Notes: generated by a model from the letters alone, not told the origin. Positions 8,928-20,009 are shown, numbered from the stretch's first letter. The stretch: 64,000 bases of DNA from Fibrobacter sp. UWEL (GCF_900142535.1 NZ_FRBE01000001.1:62001-126000); one strand, 5' to 3'. Translations and numbers: made by a program.

Positions 8928-10114
8928 TGAAAAAAATGATGCAATTTTTAACAGCAGTAATGCTTGCTCCTGCCATGGCGTTGGCCGCCAACATGGTGAC
9001 TTATACGGCGACTTCTAAAGTGTCCCAGAAGGATGCGGATAAGAAGGCTATGGAAGGTGCCGCCATGCAAATCAGTTCTTCTGTGAAGGCTTCTATGGAA
9101 ACCGTGAAGACGGAAGATAAGAATGGTAACGTTCAGTCTACGTATTCTAGCAAGAAGACTGTTGAAAGTAATGTTTTGCTGAAAGGTGCAAAAATTACTG
9201 TAGGACCTAAGAAAAATGGCGAGTACACCTCCACAGTTTCTGTGGATCTGGACCAGCTTTCTTCTGCTATTATTGTTGACTTGCAACAGATGAAAAAGCA
9301 GGCTAAGTCGCTGGATTCCTTGATTCGTGACTGTATGCTGGATCGTGATTACCGCCGTATGACTATGAATATGTCCCAGCTGGAAAAATTGACAGATGCC
9401 TATAGCGATCGCTTAAATGACCTGTCCTACTTCCAGACGGTAAGTCAGGATATGATTCTTGAATCAACGCTTGCGGAGCTGTCTGATTTCTTGATGGAAT
9501 CTATGCAGACGGTAAGTATTAAGACTAACTTGACTGATAAGGCTCTGGTGGTAACCGTAAATGACTTTGCGGGACCTATCGAGTATTTTCCCATCACCTT
9601 GACTCAGGACAGGAAAGATCTCCTGACGGATAAAACCAACGTGGATGGTAAGGTGGTATTCCCCCTGAAGGACGTTATGAAAAATAAGCCTAGCGGCGAA
9701 GTGGTGGTCCATCCGGATATGAACTTTAAGTTTGTGCGACAGTCCGCTCTTGCAAATAAGACGGTAAGCTATCAGTCTGAAAAGCAGGGATGCAAGTATA
9801 ACTTCAGTTGTCTGGGTGAAATTGCCGAATGCGGTGCCGTCCAGAAATTCCTGGATGACGCTGGCTTGAACGTTTCTTCTGAATATGGCTTGCCTGAACT
9901 GGATGCGGTTTTGACATTCTCCGACAAGCCTAATTCCGCTAAGACTCTCTACACGTCCAGAGGAACCATTGCCATTCGCTATGGCTCCACTGAAATGGTG
10001 GAACAGGTCCAGGGCGTGGGGAAAGATCCTGAATCCGCTCACATTCAGGCTGTGAAAAAGCTTCCTGCCACAAAAATTCTGAATACTTTTGCTACTAAGG
10101 GTTGCACAAAGTAA
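8927..10114 (+). CDS. Secreted protein with LPP20-like N-terminal half
   Basis: A 395-residue exported protein with a signal peptide (about 1-20, ending ALAA) and no lipobox. The N-terminal half has the LPP20 pattern of regularly spaced alanines (K.A...GAAMQISSSV) followed by a stretch ending VSVDLDQL, and the same theme returns at the C-terminus (GTIAIRYGSTEMVEQVQGVGKDPESAHIQAVK). The middle (about 130-270) contains an Ig-like strand region (ALVVTVNDFAGPIEYFPITL) of the kind that carries CarboxypepD_reg/PEGA-type repeats. It is the last gene of the operon and ends at a strong terminator. No precise function can be given. Confidence 0.6.
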   Translation: MKKMMQFLTAVMLAPAMALAANMVTYTATSKVSQKDADKKAMEGAAMQISSSVKASMETVKTEDKNGNVQSTYSSKKTVESNVLLKGAKITVGPKKNGEYTSTVSVDLDQLSSAIIVDLQQMKKQAKSLDSLIRDCMLDRDYRRMTMNMSQLEKLTDAYSDRLNDLSYFQTVSQDMILESTLAELSDFLMESMQTVSIKTNLTDKALVVTVNDFAGPIEYFPITLTQDRKDLLTDKTNVDGKVVFPLKDVMKNKPSGEVVVHPDMNFKFVRQSALANKTVSYQSEKQGCKYNFSCLGEIAECGAVQKFLDDAGLNVSSEYGLPELDAVLTFSDKPNSAKTLYTSRGTIAIRYGSTEMVEQVQGVGKDPESAHIQAVKKLPATKILNTFATKGCTK

Positions 10115-10138
10115 TTCCTGATAAATTTTTAGAATGAC

Positions 10139-10173
10139 AAAAAAGTCCTGGGTTTTATCCCAGGACTTTTTTG
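10139..10173. terminator. Bidirectional terminator
   Basis: Inverted repeat AAAAAAGTCCTGGG / CCCAGGACTTTTTT (arms about 10140-10153 and 10160-10173, loop TTTTAT). It lies between the lipoprotein operon (+) and the convergent aconitase gene (-). Confidence 0.85.
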
Positions 10174-10209
10174 ATGAATCGCTGGCTATTTCTAACCAGC
10201 GGGGTTCAA

Positions 10210-12483
10210 TTACTTATTGTTCTGCTTGATCAGGTTCAGGGCAGAACCGGCCTTGAACCATGCCCACTGCTGTTCGTTGTAGGTGTGGTTCAGCTGGATC
10301 TTTTCTTCAGAGCCGTCCTTGTGGTGGATAGCGAGGATCAAGGGCTTGCCCGGAGCAAATTCGGTGAGACCGAGAATGTCGAACACGTCCTGTTCCTGAA
10401 TCTTGTCGTAGTCGGCAGGATTTGCGAAGGTGAGAGCAAGCATGCCCTGCTTCTTCAGGTTGGTTTCGTGAATACGAGCGAAGCTCTTTACGATCACGGC
10501 CTTGACGCCCAGGAAGCGGGGTTCCATAGCGGCGTGTTCGCGGCTGGAGCCTTCACCATAGTTTTCGTCACCGATAACGATGGAGCCGATGCCCTTGTTC
10601 TTGTAGACCTTTGCAAGTTCCGGAACTTCCTTGTAGGAACCGCACTGGCAGAGAACCTTGTTGGTTTCGCCGTTGAATGCGTTTACAGCGCCGATCAACA
10701 TGTTGTTGGAAATGTTTTCCAAGTGACCACGGTAGTTGAGCCACGGACCAGCCATAGAAATGTGGTCGGTGGTGCACTTGCCCTTGGCCTTGATCAGGAT
10801 CGGAGCGCCCATAATGTCCTTGCCGTCCCATGCTGCAAACGGAGCCAGAACCTGGAGGCGCTTGCTTTCGGGGTTGATGGTCACGGTGATGGAGGAACCG
10901 TCTTCTGCAGGAGCCTGGTAGCCAGCGTCCTTCACGTCGAAGCCCTTAGGCGGCAGTTCGCACTGTTCAGGAGGATCCAGCTTAACAGCCTTGCCTTCCA
11001 TGTTAGTGAGAGTGTCGGTCATGGGGTTGAAGCGGATGTCGCCAGAGAGGGCGGCAATCACAGCCATCAGCGGAGAAGCAACGAAGGCGTGGGTGTTGGG
11101 GTTGCCATCAGCGCGCTTTGCAAAGTTACGGTTGAAGGAGTGAACGATGGTGTTCAGTTCCTTCTTGTCGGCACCAGCACGGTCCCAACGGCCAATGCAA
11201 GGACCGCAAGCGTTGGTCATGATGGTTGCGCCGAACTGCTTGAACAAGTCGATGAGGCCATCGCGTTCTGCAGTGTAACGGACCTGTTCGGAACCCGGGT
11301 TGATGATGAGCGGGCACTTGGGGGTAAGACCCTTGGCCAGAGCCTGCTTGATCATGCTTGCTGCCATGAAGAGGTCTTCGTAGCTGGAGTTGGTGCAGGA
11401 ACCGATGAGAGCTGCAGAAACCACCGGAGTAGATTCCGGCTTGGCTTCAGTAGCCTTGATAGATTCTGCCATGTCGGTGACGGCGAATGCGCGGTCCGGG
11501 CTGAAGGGGCCATTGTAATGGGGAACGAGTGTGGAAAGGTCGATTTCCACAACGCGGTCGAAGTACTTTTCCGGTTCAGCTTCAACTTCCGGGTCAGCCT
11601 TCAGGTGTTCTGCAATCTTGTCGGCAGCGGCAGCAACGTCTGCGCGGCCAGTGACCTTCAGGTAGCGGCTCATGGAATCGTCGTAGCTGAAGGTAGAGCA
11701 GGTTGCGCCCACTTCTGCGCCCATGTTAGCGATGGTTGCCTTGCCGGTAGCGGAGAGGCTGCGTGCGCCTTCGCCGAAGTATTCGATAATAGCGTTGGTG
11801 CCACCCTTAACAGTCAGGATGCCAGCCAGCTTCAGGATAATGTCCTTAGCGGTTGCGAAGCCCTGGAGCTTGCCGGTGAGCTTCACACCGATCAACTTGG
11901 GGTACTTCAATTCCCAGGGGAGGCCAACCATGGCGTCCACAGCGTCAGCACCGCCAACGCCGATAGCCAGCATACCGAGACCACCTGCGTTCACAGTGTG
12001 GGAGTCGGTACCGATCATCATGCCACCGGGGAATGCGTAGTTTTCGAGAACCACCTGGTGAATAATGCCTGCGCCCGGGAGCCAGCAGTCAATGCCGTAC
12101 TTGGCGGAAACGGACTGGAGGAAGTCATACACTTCCTTGCTGTCGGTCTTTGCCTTGGGAAGGTCAATTTCCACACCTTCCTTAGCGATAATCAAGTGGT
12201 CGCAATGTACAGAACTTGGAACAGCGACCTTGGATTTTCCAGCAGTTGTAAACTGGAGGAGGGCCATCTGGGCGGTTGCGTCCTGCATGGCGACGCGGTC
12301 TGGGTTAAATTCGGCAAAGTCAGTACCACGAGCATAGGTCTTGGATTCTGCGCCAGCGATCAAGTGGCTGTACAAAATCTTTTCGGCCAAGGTGAGGGGG
12401 CGGCCCAGCTGCTTGCGGGCTTCTGCCACACGACCGGGGATACGGGCGTAGGTGGCCTGAATCATGTCGAAATTAAAAAGCAT
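10210..12483 (-). CDS. acn: Aconitate hydratase (mitochondrial-type)
   Basis: A 757-residue [4Fe-4S] enzyme that converts citrate to isocitrate in the TCA cycle. The start ([15 protein letters not shown]) and length fit the mitochondrial-type subfamily rather than AcnB. Iron-sulfur ligands are visible as SCTNSSYED (Cys near 360) and [10 protein letters not shown] (CxxC near 423); [22 protein letters not shown] (about 155-180) binds substrate, and the swivel domain carries [17 protein letters not shown] (about 640-656). A ribosome binding site (AGAGG) precedes the ATG. It stands alone; other TCA genes are not in the window. Confidence 0.93.
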   Translation of the reverse strand: MLFNFDMIQATYARIPGRVAEARKQLGRPLTLAEKILYSHLIAGAESKTYARGTDFAEFNPDRVAMQDATAQMALLQFTTAGKSKVAVPSSVHCDHLIIAKEGVEIDLPKAKTDSKEVYDFLQSVSAKYGIDCWLPGAGIIHQVVLENYAFPGGMMIGTDSHTVNAGGLGMLAIGVGGADAVDAMVGLPWELKYPKLIGVKLTGKLQGFATAKDIILKLAGILTVKGGTNAIIEYFGEGARSLSATGKATIANMGAEVGATCSTFSYDDSMSRYLKVTGRADVAAAADKIAEHLKADPEVEAEPEKYFDRVVEIDLSTLVPHYNGPFSPDRAFAVTDMAESIKATEAKPESTPVVSAALIGSCTNSSYEDLFMAASMIKQALAKGLTPKCPLIINPGSEQVRYTAERDGLIDLFKQFGATIMTNACGPCIGRWDRAGADKKELNTIVHSFNRNFAKRADGNPNTHAFVASPLMAVIAALSGDIRFNPMTDTLTNMEGKAVKLDPPEQCELPPKGFDVKDAGYQAPAEDGSSITVTINPESKRLQVLAPFAAWDGKDIMGAPILIKAKGKCTTDHISMAGPWLNYRGHLENISNNMLIGAVNAFNGETNKVLCQCGSYKEVPELAKVYKNKGIGSIVIGDENYGEGSSREHAAMEPRFLGVKAVIVKSFARIHETNLKKQGMLALTFANPADYDKIQEQDVFDILGLTEFAPGKPLILAIHHKDGSEEKIQLNHTYNEQQWAWFKAGSALNLIKQNNK

Positions 12484-12525
12484 AGTTACCTCTGTTTGAT
12501 TTTAACGGCCAAAATTTAGAAAAAT

Positions 12526-12555
12526 GAAAAAATCGGCCGGGGATATCCGACCGAT
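12526..12555 (-). terminator. Terminator of the lipoprotein gene
   Basis: ATCGGCCGG / CCGACCGAT stem with one mismatch (arms 12532-12540 and 12547-12555), followed on the minus strand by a T-run (12527-12532). Confidence 0.7.
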
Positions 12556-12585
12556 GATTTACAAAAACCATGCCAAAAGAGCTTC

Positions 12586-13794
12586 TTACGGATTTTCTGG
12601 AACAGCTATGGGGGTAAAGGAAATGTTGGTGATCTGATGGCTCTGGACTTCTCCGTAGCAGCAGGGGAATTCTTGCTGGAGAATAGGACTTGCTTCCTTG
12701 GAGGTGACTGCGTCCAGTGTGATGGTTACCTGAAGGTTGTATTCCTTTCCGATTTCCGCATTGCTACAGGTTCCCTTGGTGGTAACAGCTTTCTTGCTGT
12801 CGTTAATCAGAAGGGCGTAATTACATTCCTTTTCGGCCTCAGGATCTTCGTTTACAGCTAGGGACATGTCCTGAACCTTCGCCTTGAATTCAAGGACGAT
12901 AGATTCCCCGCAGGTAACGTCCTTCCTGGATTGCTGAGAGGCGGTCATCAAATAGATGGGGGAGGTGCAGCTGGATCGCATTACCTTTACGCCGGGCTGG
13001 AACAACTGGAGAATGTTGAAGTTCCCTAGTACTGCAGGAGTGCAACCATCAGATGCTTTCTGGATTTCCTTGGGTGTATTGTCCTGATTGAATGCCAAGG
13101 CTCCGCAGAAAGACTCGCTTAGTTCCTTTATCTGGAATTTTTCGGTATGGGCGCTGTCCATCTGGATAGAAACATCCAGTACACCGCCGTTTCCTTCTTC
13201 ACAGCAACAGTCGGAACATCCCATGTTTTTCAGGGATGTTTCGTAGTAGGGCTTAAATGTGGTTCCCGTTACGGTTCCGTTCATTTCAGAAAGCTTTTGA
13301 GTGCTTTCGTTCACGACAATTTTATTGCCGGTGGTGTCCTGAATGCATTTTACCTTGGCAATGCTGGTAGAGCCTACTGTCCTGAATTGGAATCGAGAAC
13401 CCTTTTCCGGAAGTGTTGCCAGGGTGGCGCTTGCATAAAGAACCGTAGAATCTGGGTTTTCTGTAACGTTGGCGGTCCACCAGATGTCACCTCGGGTGAA
13501 TTCTGCTATTCTGGAATTGAGCTTTTTATACTCTTCTACGGTGGGAAGTCTGTATCCTGTAGGGCAGGCGCTGATGGCGTCCATCCAGGTGTAATGATTC
13601 TCGATGACTTCGTTTATTTCCTTGACCGTGTCCGCCAGGGTAATTAGACGTGCCGTTGCTAAATACTGAGTAAGGGTGTCCTTGACAACGGGAGCATTGC
13701 CGTTGGAGCTTGATGTTTTATCCGTGGATGTCTTATCTCCGCATGCGCAGAGGCAGAGTGCTGCGGCTAAAGAAATGAGATGTATTTTTTTCAT
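12586..13794 (-). CDS. Lipoprotein with Fibrobacter major-paralogous-like domain
   Basis: A 402-residue lipoprotein (lipobox CLCACGD). Residues about 65-155 read W..AISACP.GYRLP...EY..L followed by WWTANV...TVLYAS and a closing VKCIQD. This is the pattern of the Fibrobacter succinogenes major paralogous domain (CP.GWRLP ... WWS ... VRC), a C-type-lectin-like (FGE) fold abundant in this phylum, here in a divergent form. A Cys-rich CSDCCCEEG patch (about 195-203) and paired cysteines later suggest disulfides. The C-terminal half is beta-rich with no recognised family. Divergently transcribed from the helicase gene. Confidence 0.7.
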   Translation of the reverse strand: MKKIHLISLAAALCLCACGDKTSTDKTSSSNGNAPVVKDTLTQYLATARLITLADTVKEINEVIENHYTWMDAISACPTGYRLPTVEEYKKLNSRIAEFTRGDIWWTANVTENPDSTVLYASATLATLPEKGSRFQFRTVGSTSIAKVKCIQDTTGNKIVVNESTQKLSEMNGTVTGTTFKPYYETSLKNMGCSDCCCEEGNGGVLDVSIQMDSAHTEKFQIKELSESFCGALAFNQDNTPKEIQKASDGCTPAVLGNFNILQLFQPGVKVMRSSCTSPIYLMTASQQSRKDVTCGESIVLEFKAKVQDMSLAVNEDPEAEKECNYALLINDSKKAVTTKGTCSNAEIGKEYNLQVTITLDAVTSKEASPILQQEFPCCYGEVQSHQITNISFTPIAVPENP

Positions 13795-13876
13795 AGTAGA
13801 ATTTCCAATTGCTCAAAATATAACAACAATACTTTTTCTATCTTCTGCTTCCTAAAAAGTAGAGGAGCAGTTTTTT

Positions 13877-16396
13877 ATGGCAAATATTGTGGATGCAGGG
13901 GTCCTGGACAGGGAATTGAATGCCGAACAGGCCGCTGCCGCAAAGAAAATCGACGGTCCTATGCTGATTCTTGCTGGCGCAGGTTCTGGAAAGACCCGTG
14001 CCATCACTTACAAGATTGCCCATATCGTCTCCTGCCATAATGTGGAATCCGACCGAATTCTGGCGGTGACCTTCACCAATAAGGCTGCCCGCGAAATGAA
14101 GGATCGTATCCAGAAACTCCTGGATGCACGACTGAATTTCAGCTGGATGGGAACGTTCCACTCGGTCTGCCTCAAGATGTTGAAACTTTGCCTCTCCAAG
14201 GAATCTGTGGTGGCCGCCATGTCCGATTCCACCGGCAAGTGGTTTGACGGCAACTTCTCCATCTATGACGATGACGACCAGAAACGCATCCTGAAGGAAA
14301 TCATGAAGGCGGACAACGAAAATGTGGAAGCCTCCGACATTAAGAAGGTCCATTCCGCGATTTCCCGCTTCAAGAATACGGTTCTCTATAAGGGTGGATT
14401 TGCAACCCTGCAGACTCCGGAAGTGGCCAAGGAACGCGCTGACTATCCCGACGAAGAACTGAGAGCCAAGTATTATGGCCTCTACCAGAAGAAACTCCGC
14501 GAATCTAACGCCATGGATTTTGATGACCTGCTGTTTAACACCGTCCTGATGCTGCAGCGCCAGCCTAAGCTGGCGGAACAGTTGGCCCAGCGTTTCAGGT
14601 ATGTAGTGGTGGACGAATACCAGGATACCAACGACGTTCAGTACGAGTTGCTGAAACTCCTGATCAATGACCAGCGGAACGTGACCGTGGTGGGCGATGA
14701 CGACCAGAGTATTTATGGCTGGCGCGGTGCCAACATCAAGATTATCCGTAATTTCCATCAGGATTTTGCTCCTGTGACCGTGGTAAAGCTGGAACGTAAC
14801 TATCGCTCTACTTCCAATATCGTCCAGGGGGCAGGCTCTGTCATTGCTCATAATATCCGCCCCGAGGGTATGGAAAAGGTGGTGTTCTCCAAGGAAGAAG
14901 CAGGTGAACTGATTCACGTCCGTAATTTTATGGACGATCGCGGTGAAGCTTCTGCCATTGCAGATACCATCGCCAAGGCGGGTCCTGATTTCTATGCCAA
15001 GACAGCAGTGTTTTATCGCACGAATGCCCAGTCCCGTGCTCTTGAAAAGGCTTTGAATGATCGCCGTATTCCGTCTGTGATTTTCGGTGGAACCCGGTTC
15101 TGGGACCGCAAGGAAATCAAGGATATTCTGGCCTACTTGCGTCTTCTTTCCAATGATCGTGACGATGCCGCTTTCCTTCGCGTGATCAATACGCCTCCTC
15201 GTGCCATCGGTAAAACCACCGTGGAAAACATTCTTGAAAAGGAACGTATGGGTGAAGGCTCCTTCTGGGAAAATCTTCTGGAAGAAGCAAATGGCTTAAG
15301 CCGCTCCGCTCCTAAGCTCCGAGGCTTTACGGACTTGATCCTTACCTGGAAGGACTTAATCAAGTCTGGCGAAACTCCGCTGCCTATTCTTGCCGAACGC
15401 ATTATCAATGACATTGGCTATAAGGAATTCCTCCGTAAGGAAGACGAAATTACCGCTGATGAGCGCATTGGCAACTTGGACGAAATGGTGAACGCCATTC
15501 GTGAATTTGACGAAGATCATCCGGGTGCAACTCTGGAGGCCTTCCTTCAGGATATTTCCCTCTTGACCGATGGAGACAAGAAGGTGGATACCTCCAAGGG
15601 ACTTGTAACCCTCATGACCATTCATATGGCCAAGGGCCTTGAATTCAATACGGTCCATATTGCAGGCTGCGACGAGGAAATCTTCCCTCTGGTTCGCGGC
15701 GGAATGATGGCGTCTTCCCAGGAAATGAACGAGCAGATGGAAGAAGAACGCCGTCTGTTCTACGTGGGATGTACTCGTGCGGAAAAAATTCTGTACCTGT
15801 ACCATGCTGAACGTAGGTTCTTCCAGGGTAATATCCGCCCCTTCGCTCCTTCCAGATTTTTAAAGGAATTGGATCCTTCCGTAGTGGACGTTCAAGAATC
15901 CGGAGGCTTTGGCGATAGTTTCAACGATTTCAATCAGGACTATCCCCGTCAGGGCGGTTTCTCCAGACCCATGCGCCCCTCTTTCCCGTCTTCCTCCGGC
16001 TCCTCTTTCCCCAGACGTCCCAGTCCCTCCGGAAATTCTTTCTCCGGCAGGTCCAGTAGCTTTGGAAACAATGGCGGAAACAGCTTTAACAACGGCTTCA
16101 ACCGTCCGGCCCCCGTTCCGCCTTCCATCCGCAAGAATGACCGTCGCATTGTGTTCAAGAATCCGGTGACGGTTCCTAATCCCGCTGCGAAACCCTCCGG
16201 TCCTCGTGTGGTCTTCGATGAATTTAGCGAGAATCCCTTCCAGAATGGGGTGAAGGTCCGTCATTCAAAGTATGGCGTTGGAACCGTCATGAAGTGCTAC
16301 GGAACCGGCGACAATGCCCGAGTGGATGTGGTTTTCGGTGATAATGTCACAAGAACCATCATCTTGAAGTATGCTGCCCTGCAAATCGTGAAGTAA
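13877..16396 (+). CDS. pcrA: UvrD/PcrA/Rep superfamily 1 DNA helicase
   Basis: An 839-residue 3'-5' DNA helicase of the UvrD/PcrA type, acting in nucleotide excision or mismatch repair and in clearing replication conflicts. All SF1A motifs are visible: LNAEQ (Q-motif), GAGSGKTRAI (34-43), TFTNKAAREMK, DEYQDTN (about 249), VGDDDQSIYGWRGA (about 272-285), ERNYRS, the long TLMTIHMAKGLEFN (about 577-590) and YVGCTRAEK. Residues about 675-770 are a low-complexity Ser/Pro/Arg/Asn linker. The last 50 residues (VRHSKYGVGTV...VVFGD...I) are the Tudor-like RNA-polymerase-binding domain of PcrA. AGAGGAG precedes the ATG. Confidence 0.93.
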   Translation: MANIVDAGVLDRELNAEQAAAAKKIDGPMLILAGAGSGKTRAITYKIAHIVSCHNVESDRILAVTFTNKAAREMKDRIQKLLDARLNFSWMGTFHSVCLKMLKLCLSKESVVAAMSDSTGKWFDGNFSIYDDDDQKRILKEIMKADNENVEASDIKKVHSAISRFKNTVLYKGGFATLQTPEVAKERADYPDEELRAKYYGLYQKKLRESNAMDFDDLLFNTVLMLQRQPKLAEQLAQRFRYVVVDEYQDTNDVQYELLKLLINDQRNVTVVGDDDQSIYGWRGANIKIIRNFHQDFAPVTVVKLERNYRSTSNIVQGAGSVIAHNIRPEGMEKVVFSKEEAGELIHVRNFMDDRGEASAIADTIAKAGPDFYAKTAVFYRTNAQSRALEKALNDRRIPSVIFGGTRFWDRKEIKDILAYLRLLSNDRDDAAFLRVINTPPRAIGKTTVENILEKERMGEGSFWENLLEEANGLSRSAPKLRGFTDLILTWKDLIKSGETPLPILAERIINDIGYKEFLRKEDEITADERIGNLDEMVNAIREFDEDHPGATLEAFLQDISLLTDGDKKVDTSKGLVTLMTIHMAKGLEFNTVHIAGCDEEIFPLVRGGMMASSQEMNEQMEEERRLFYVGCTRAEKILYLYHAERRFFQGNIRPFAPSRFLKELDPSVVDVQESGGFGDSFNDFNQDYPRQGGFSRPMRPSFPSSSGSSFPRRPSPSGNSFSGRSSSFGNNGGNSFNNGFNRPAPVPPSIRKNDRRIVFKNPVTVPNPAAKPSGPRVVFDEFSENPFQNGVKVRHSKYGVGTVMKCYGTGDNARVDVVFGDNVTRTIILKYAALQIVK

Positions 16397-16400
16397 TTTT

Positions 16401-16467
16401 TTAGGGGCTAGGGGCTAGGATCTAGGGGCTAACCCTATACCCTATCCCCTGCACCCTGTACCCTATT
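16401..16467. repeat. Heptamer repeat pair, G-rich then C-rich
   Basis: A block of GGGGCTA units (with one GGATCTA) is followed directly by CCCTATA/CCCTGTA-type units, so two short tandem arrays face each other and can pair as an imperfect hairpin. The G-rich half holds three GGGG runs on the plus strand. It lies just after the helicase stop and may serve as its terminator. The architecture (7-bp units in head-to-head orientation) is the same as in the AT-rich array at 30341. Confidence 0.75.
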
Positions 16468-16540
16468 TTGCAAACGGGTGTTGACATTTTTCTTGAAAAA
16501 AATTGCTAGTTTTTACCTTGAATAATATAAAAGAGGCTTT

Positions 16541-16828
16541 ATGCTCGAAAATAGTGAAGTTTTGAAATTGGCTAAGCTGTCTCGTCTCAGCGTTTCTGAA
16601 GAAGAAATTCCGGCTCTCAAGGGCCATCTGGACAAGATGCTTGCTCATCTGGATGCCCTTCAGGCTCTGGATCTCTCCCATGTGGAACCGATGACCGCTG
16701 TTGAGAACGGCGCTACCATCCTCCGTGAGGATGAACCCACTCAGGGATTTTCTCTAGATCAGGCTTTTGCTAATGCCCCGGCAGTGGAAAATGACCACTT
16801 TGCCATTCCTAAGGTCATCGGCGGCTAA
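16541..16828 (+). CDS. gatC: Asp/Glu-tRNA amidotransferase subunit C
   Basis: A 95-residue subunit of the GatCAB amidotransferase, which converts misacylated Glu-tRNA(Gln) and Asp-tRNA(Asn) to the amide forms. The family pattern is clear: VLKLAKLSRLSVSEEE near the start, ..LDKMLAHLDAL..LDLSHVEPM (about 30-50), LREDEPT and the C-terminal F.IPKVIGG. GatC wraps around GatA and stabilises it; gatA and gatB are not in the window. AGAGG lies upstream of the ATG. The next gene, kdsB, begins 34 nt downstream on the same strand. Confidence 0.93.
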   Translation: MLENSEVLKLAKLSRLSVSEEEIPALKGHLDKMLAHLDALQALDLSHVEPMTAVENGATILREDEPTQGFSLDQAFANAPAVENDHFAIPKVIGG

Positions 16829-16862
16829 TTTTCTTAGCCTGCTGTAGCCTTTTCGGAGTCCT

Positions 16863-18033
<1,171 letters not shown>

Positions 18034-18072
18034 TTTTGTAAAGTAAAATTTTAATCATAAGTCGTTGAGTAT

Positions 18073-18987
18073 ATGAGTGATACGAAATTATACCTAGGTA
18101 TTGAAGTGGCTGACGCCTCTCTAAAGGTTGCCCTCCTGGATGGTACGGAACGTCGTGTTCTTAAAACTGCCATTCTGGAAACCGAAACCAGCCCGCTGGT
18201 GGACGTCTACGCTTTCGAAGCGGTGCTTCAGGAATGGATGAAGTTCATCAATGTGGAAAACGTTGATGCAGTTTCCGTGTCTATCCCTGCATTCCGCTCT
18301 ATTATCCGTCAGGTTTTTGTTCCCGCCGAGGCTTCCAAGAATCTGGATGACTACCTGAAGTGGTACGTGTCCCTCATTACCAATGCGGATGATGGTGTTT
18401 ACGTCATTGACTACCAGATCATGAAGGGAGACGATTCCCTGGGTTATACCGTCATGCTCATTGCGGTTCGTCGCGAATGGGTGGATAACCTCCGTAAGGG
18501 CTTCCGTAACAAGTCCTTGACCCCGAAGTCTCTGGATGTGGACGTCCTTTCCTTGATGAACCTGATGGACTTTGCCGAACATGTTGCTGAATTGGAATGT
18601 GTGGTCAAGGCTGACTATGCCGGTGTGACCATGGTTTGGCTTACCAAGGATAACCTGCAGGCAATGCGCTGCGTTTCCACCTTGAATTTGGTGAACAAGT
18701 CCAGGGAAGAAGCTTACCAGATTCTTGCCGACGGTATTGCCGAACAGATGCGCCTGGCTCAGGAAGAAAATGCGGCTATTGTTGCTAAGATCGTAAATCT
18801 GTGCGGTGAAATGGCTAGCGATCTTGCCTTTGTGGAAACTCTTCGCCAGAAGCTGAGTGACAGCCAGCTGGTGCTGATGGATTCTTTCTCTAACCTTCGA
18901 CTGCCGGTGGATGCCGAAGATGCCGCTGCAGTATTGTGCTGCTCCGGTGCAATCGGTGCTGCCCTTAATGTGATGGAGGGTGTATGA
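18073..18987 (+). CDS. PilM-like actin-fold protein
   Basis: A 304-residue cytoplasmic protein that begins LGIEVADASLKVALLDG, the first phosphate-binding strand pair of the actin/FtsA/PilM fold, followed by VDAVSVSIPAFRSIIRQVFVPA and a segment (LKWYVSLI..) like the PilM region that binds the PilN N-terminus. YTVMLIAVRREWVDNLRKGF and SLDVDVLSLMNLMD match PilM core helices. PilM forms the inner ring of type IV pilus or type II secretion machines with PilN/PilO. It overlaps the next gene by 4 nt (ATGA) as pilM and pilN do. The assignment rests on fold pattern and neighbour, not on strong identity. Confidence 0.65.
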   Translation: MSDTKLYLGIEVADASLKVALLDGTERRVLKTAILETETSPLVDVYAFEAVLQEWMKFINVENVDAVSVSIPAFRSIIRQVFVPAEASKNLDDYLKWYVSLITNADDGVYVIDYQIMKGDDSLGYTVMLIAVRREWVDNLRKGFRNKSLTPKSLDVDVLSLMNLMDFAEHVAELECVVKADYAGVTMVWLTKDNLQAMRCVSTLNLVNKSREEAYQILADGIAEQMRLAQEENAAIVAKIVNLCGEMASDLAFVETLRQKLSDSQLVLMDSFSNLRLPVDAEDAAAVLCCSGAIGAALNVMEGV

Positions 18988-19997
18988 TTCATTTGAACTT
19001 GATTGATGCTGCAGAACGTCTGTCTACTGTCGAAACAGTTGCTCCGGTTCATGTTACCAGCATTGCAGAAAGGAATAAGAAGAGCCGTAATAAGCTCTTG
19101 ACCGCTGCCGTCGCTGCAATTTTTGCTGTGGTGGGCTTCAGCTGCTTCCTTAGCGTTAACGGTGTTCCTGATCCGCTTCAGGGACTGTTCCCCGCATCCT
19201 ACTTGAACTTGATTGGTGCTGAAGATCCGTCTCTTACCGAAGTTCGAAGCGAAACTGGAATGCGGACTTCTGCCGGTGGTTCGCTTGAAAATCAGGCTTT
19301 GAATGCTGCAGCTTACGCCCGTCAGCGTGAGGCGATGACTGCAAAGCAAATCGTGGGTGAAATCAATCCCCAGGTTCTGTATAAGAAGACTCGTACGGAT
19401 TACAATTCCTATCTGCCTCTCGAAAAGGTGTCCTACCAGAAGGCTTCCTTCGGTCAGTTCATCGCTTTCCTGAATACGGCGACTCCGGATGACGTTGGTT
19501 TCTCCGACTGTATTTATAAGGCTCCTAACTTCTTCTACGTTCGTGGCGTTGCTGTGAAGCCTACTTCCCAGCGTTCCTTCCTTGAACGCATGAAGTCTGT
19601 CAGCTCTAACTTCAAGACTCCTGCTCTTCCGGAAAATGCTCCTGCTACAGACATTACCGCTTACGGCCAGTACAACGTGAATAACGTGAAGCTGAACTCC
19701 GTTAACCAGTTCGTTCCCAGCGCAGAGGTTGCCGTGGAAGTTAAGAACCTGAAGTCCATGGCTTCCAATGTGAAGGTTTCGCTGTCTGGCCTGGAAAAGC
19801 CTGTCATTGAAGACTTCGGCGTTTACAAGCGCTATGCTTTCAATGTGACTTCTTCTGCGGACTTTAGCGACCTTCAGGCCTTCTTTGCAGCTTACACTGC
19901 ATCCAATGCTCGCGTTGGTATCCAGCAGATTGAAATGAAGCACGCCAAGAAGGATCTGGTGTCCTCCATGCGCTTCGAAATGTACGTCGTTCCCTAG
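18984..19997 (+). CDS. PilN-like bitopic membrane protein
   Basis: A 337-residue protein with a short cytoplasmic N-terminus (IHLNLIDAAERL, comparable to the INLLP-type PilM-binding motif of PilN), one membrane helix (about 37-58, LLTAAVAAIFAVVGFSCFL) and a periplasmic remainder with two ferredoxin-like strand/helix blocks, the second (about 280-337) ending in LVSSMRFEMYVVP. It is longer than a typical PilN and could combine PilN- and PilO-like modules. GGAGGG lies before the ATG, which overlaps the PilM-like stop. No secretin, PilQ or pilin genes are adjacent. Confidence 0.55.
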   Translation: MIHLNLIDAAERLSTVETVAPVHVTSIAERNKKSRNKLLTAAVAAIFAVVGFSCFLSVNGVPDPLQGLFPASYLNLIGAEDPSLTEVRSETGMRTSAGGSLENQALNAAAYARQREAMTAKQIVGEINPQVLYKKTRTDYNSYLPLEKVSYQKASFGQFIAFLNTATPDDVGFSDCIYKAPNFFYVRGVAVKPTSQRSFLERMKSVSSNFKTPALPENAPATDITAYGQYNVNNVKLNSVNQFVPSAEVAVEVKNLKSMASNVKVSLSGLEKPVIEDFGVYKRYAFNVTSSADFSDLQAFFAAYTASNARVGIQQIEMKHAKKDLVSSMRFEMYVVP

Positions 19998-20009
19998 TAG
20001 AAATTCAAG

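Noticed and set aside
10171-12519. A 782-codon open frame on the plus strand opposite aconitase
   Set aside because: It mirrors the aconitase gene; its composition (Val/His/Ala-rich, no domain) is that of the antisense of a high-bias gene, and aconitase shows all family motifs.
13838-14917. A 359-codon frame antisense to the helicase gene
   Set aside because: Shadow of the helicase coding bias; no ribosome binding site or family features.
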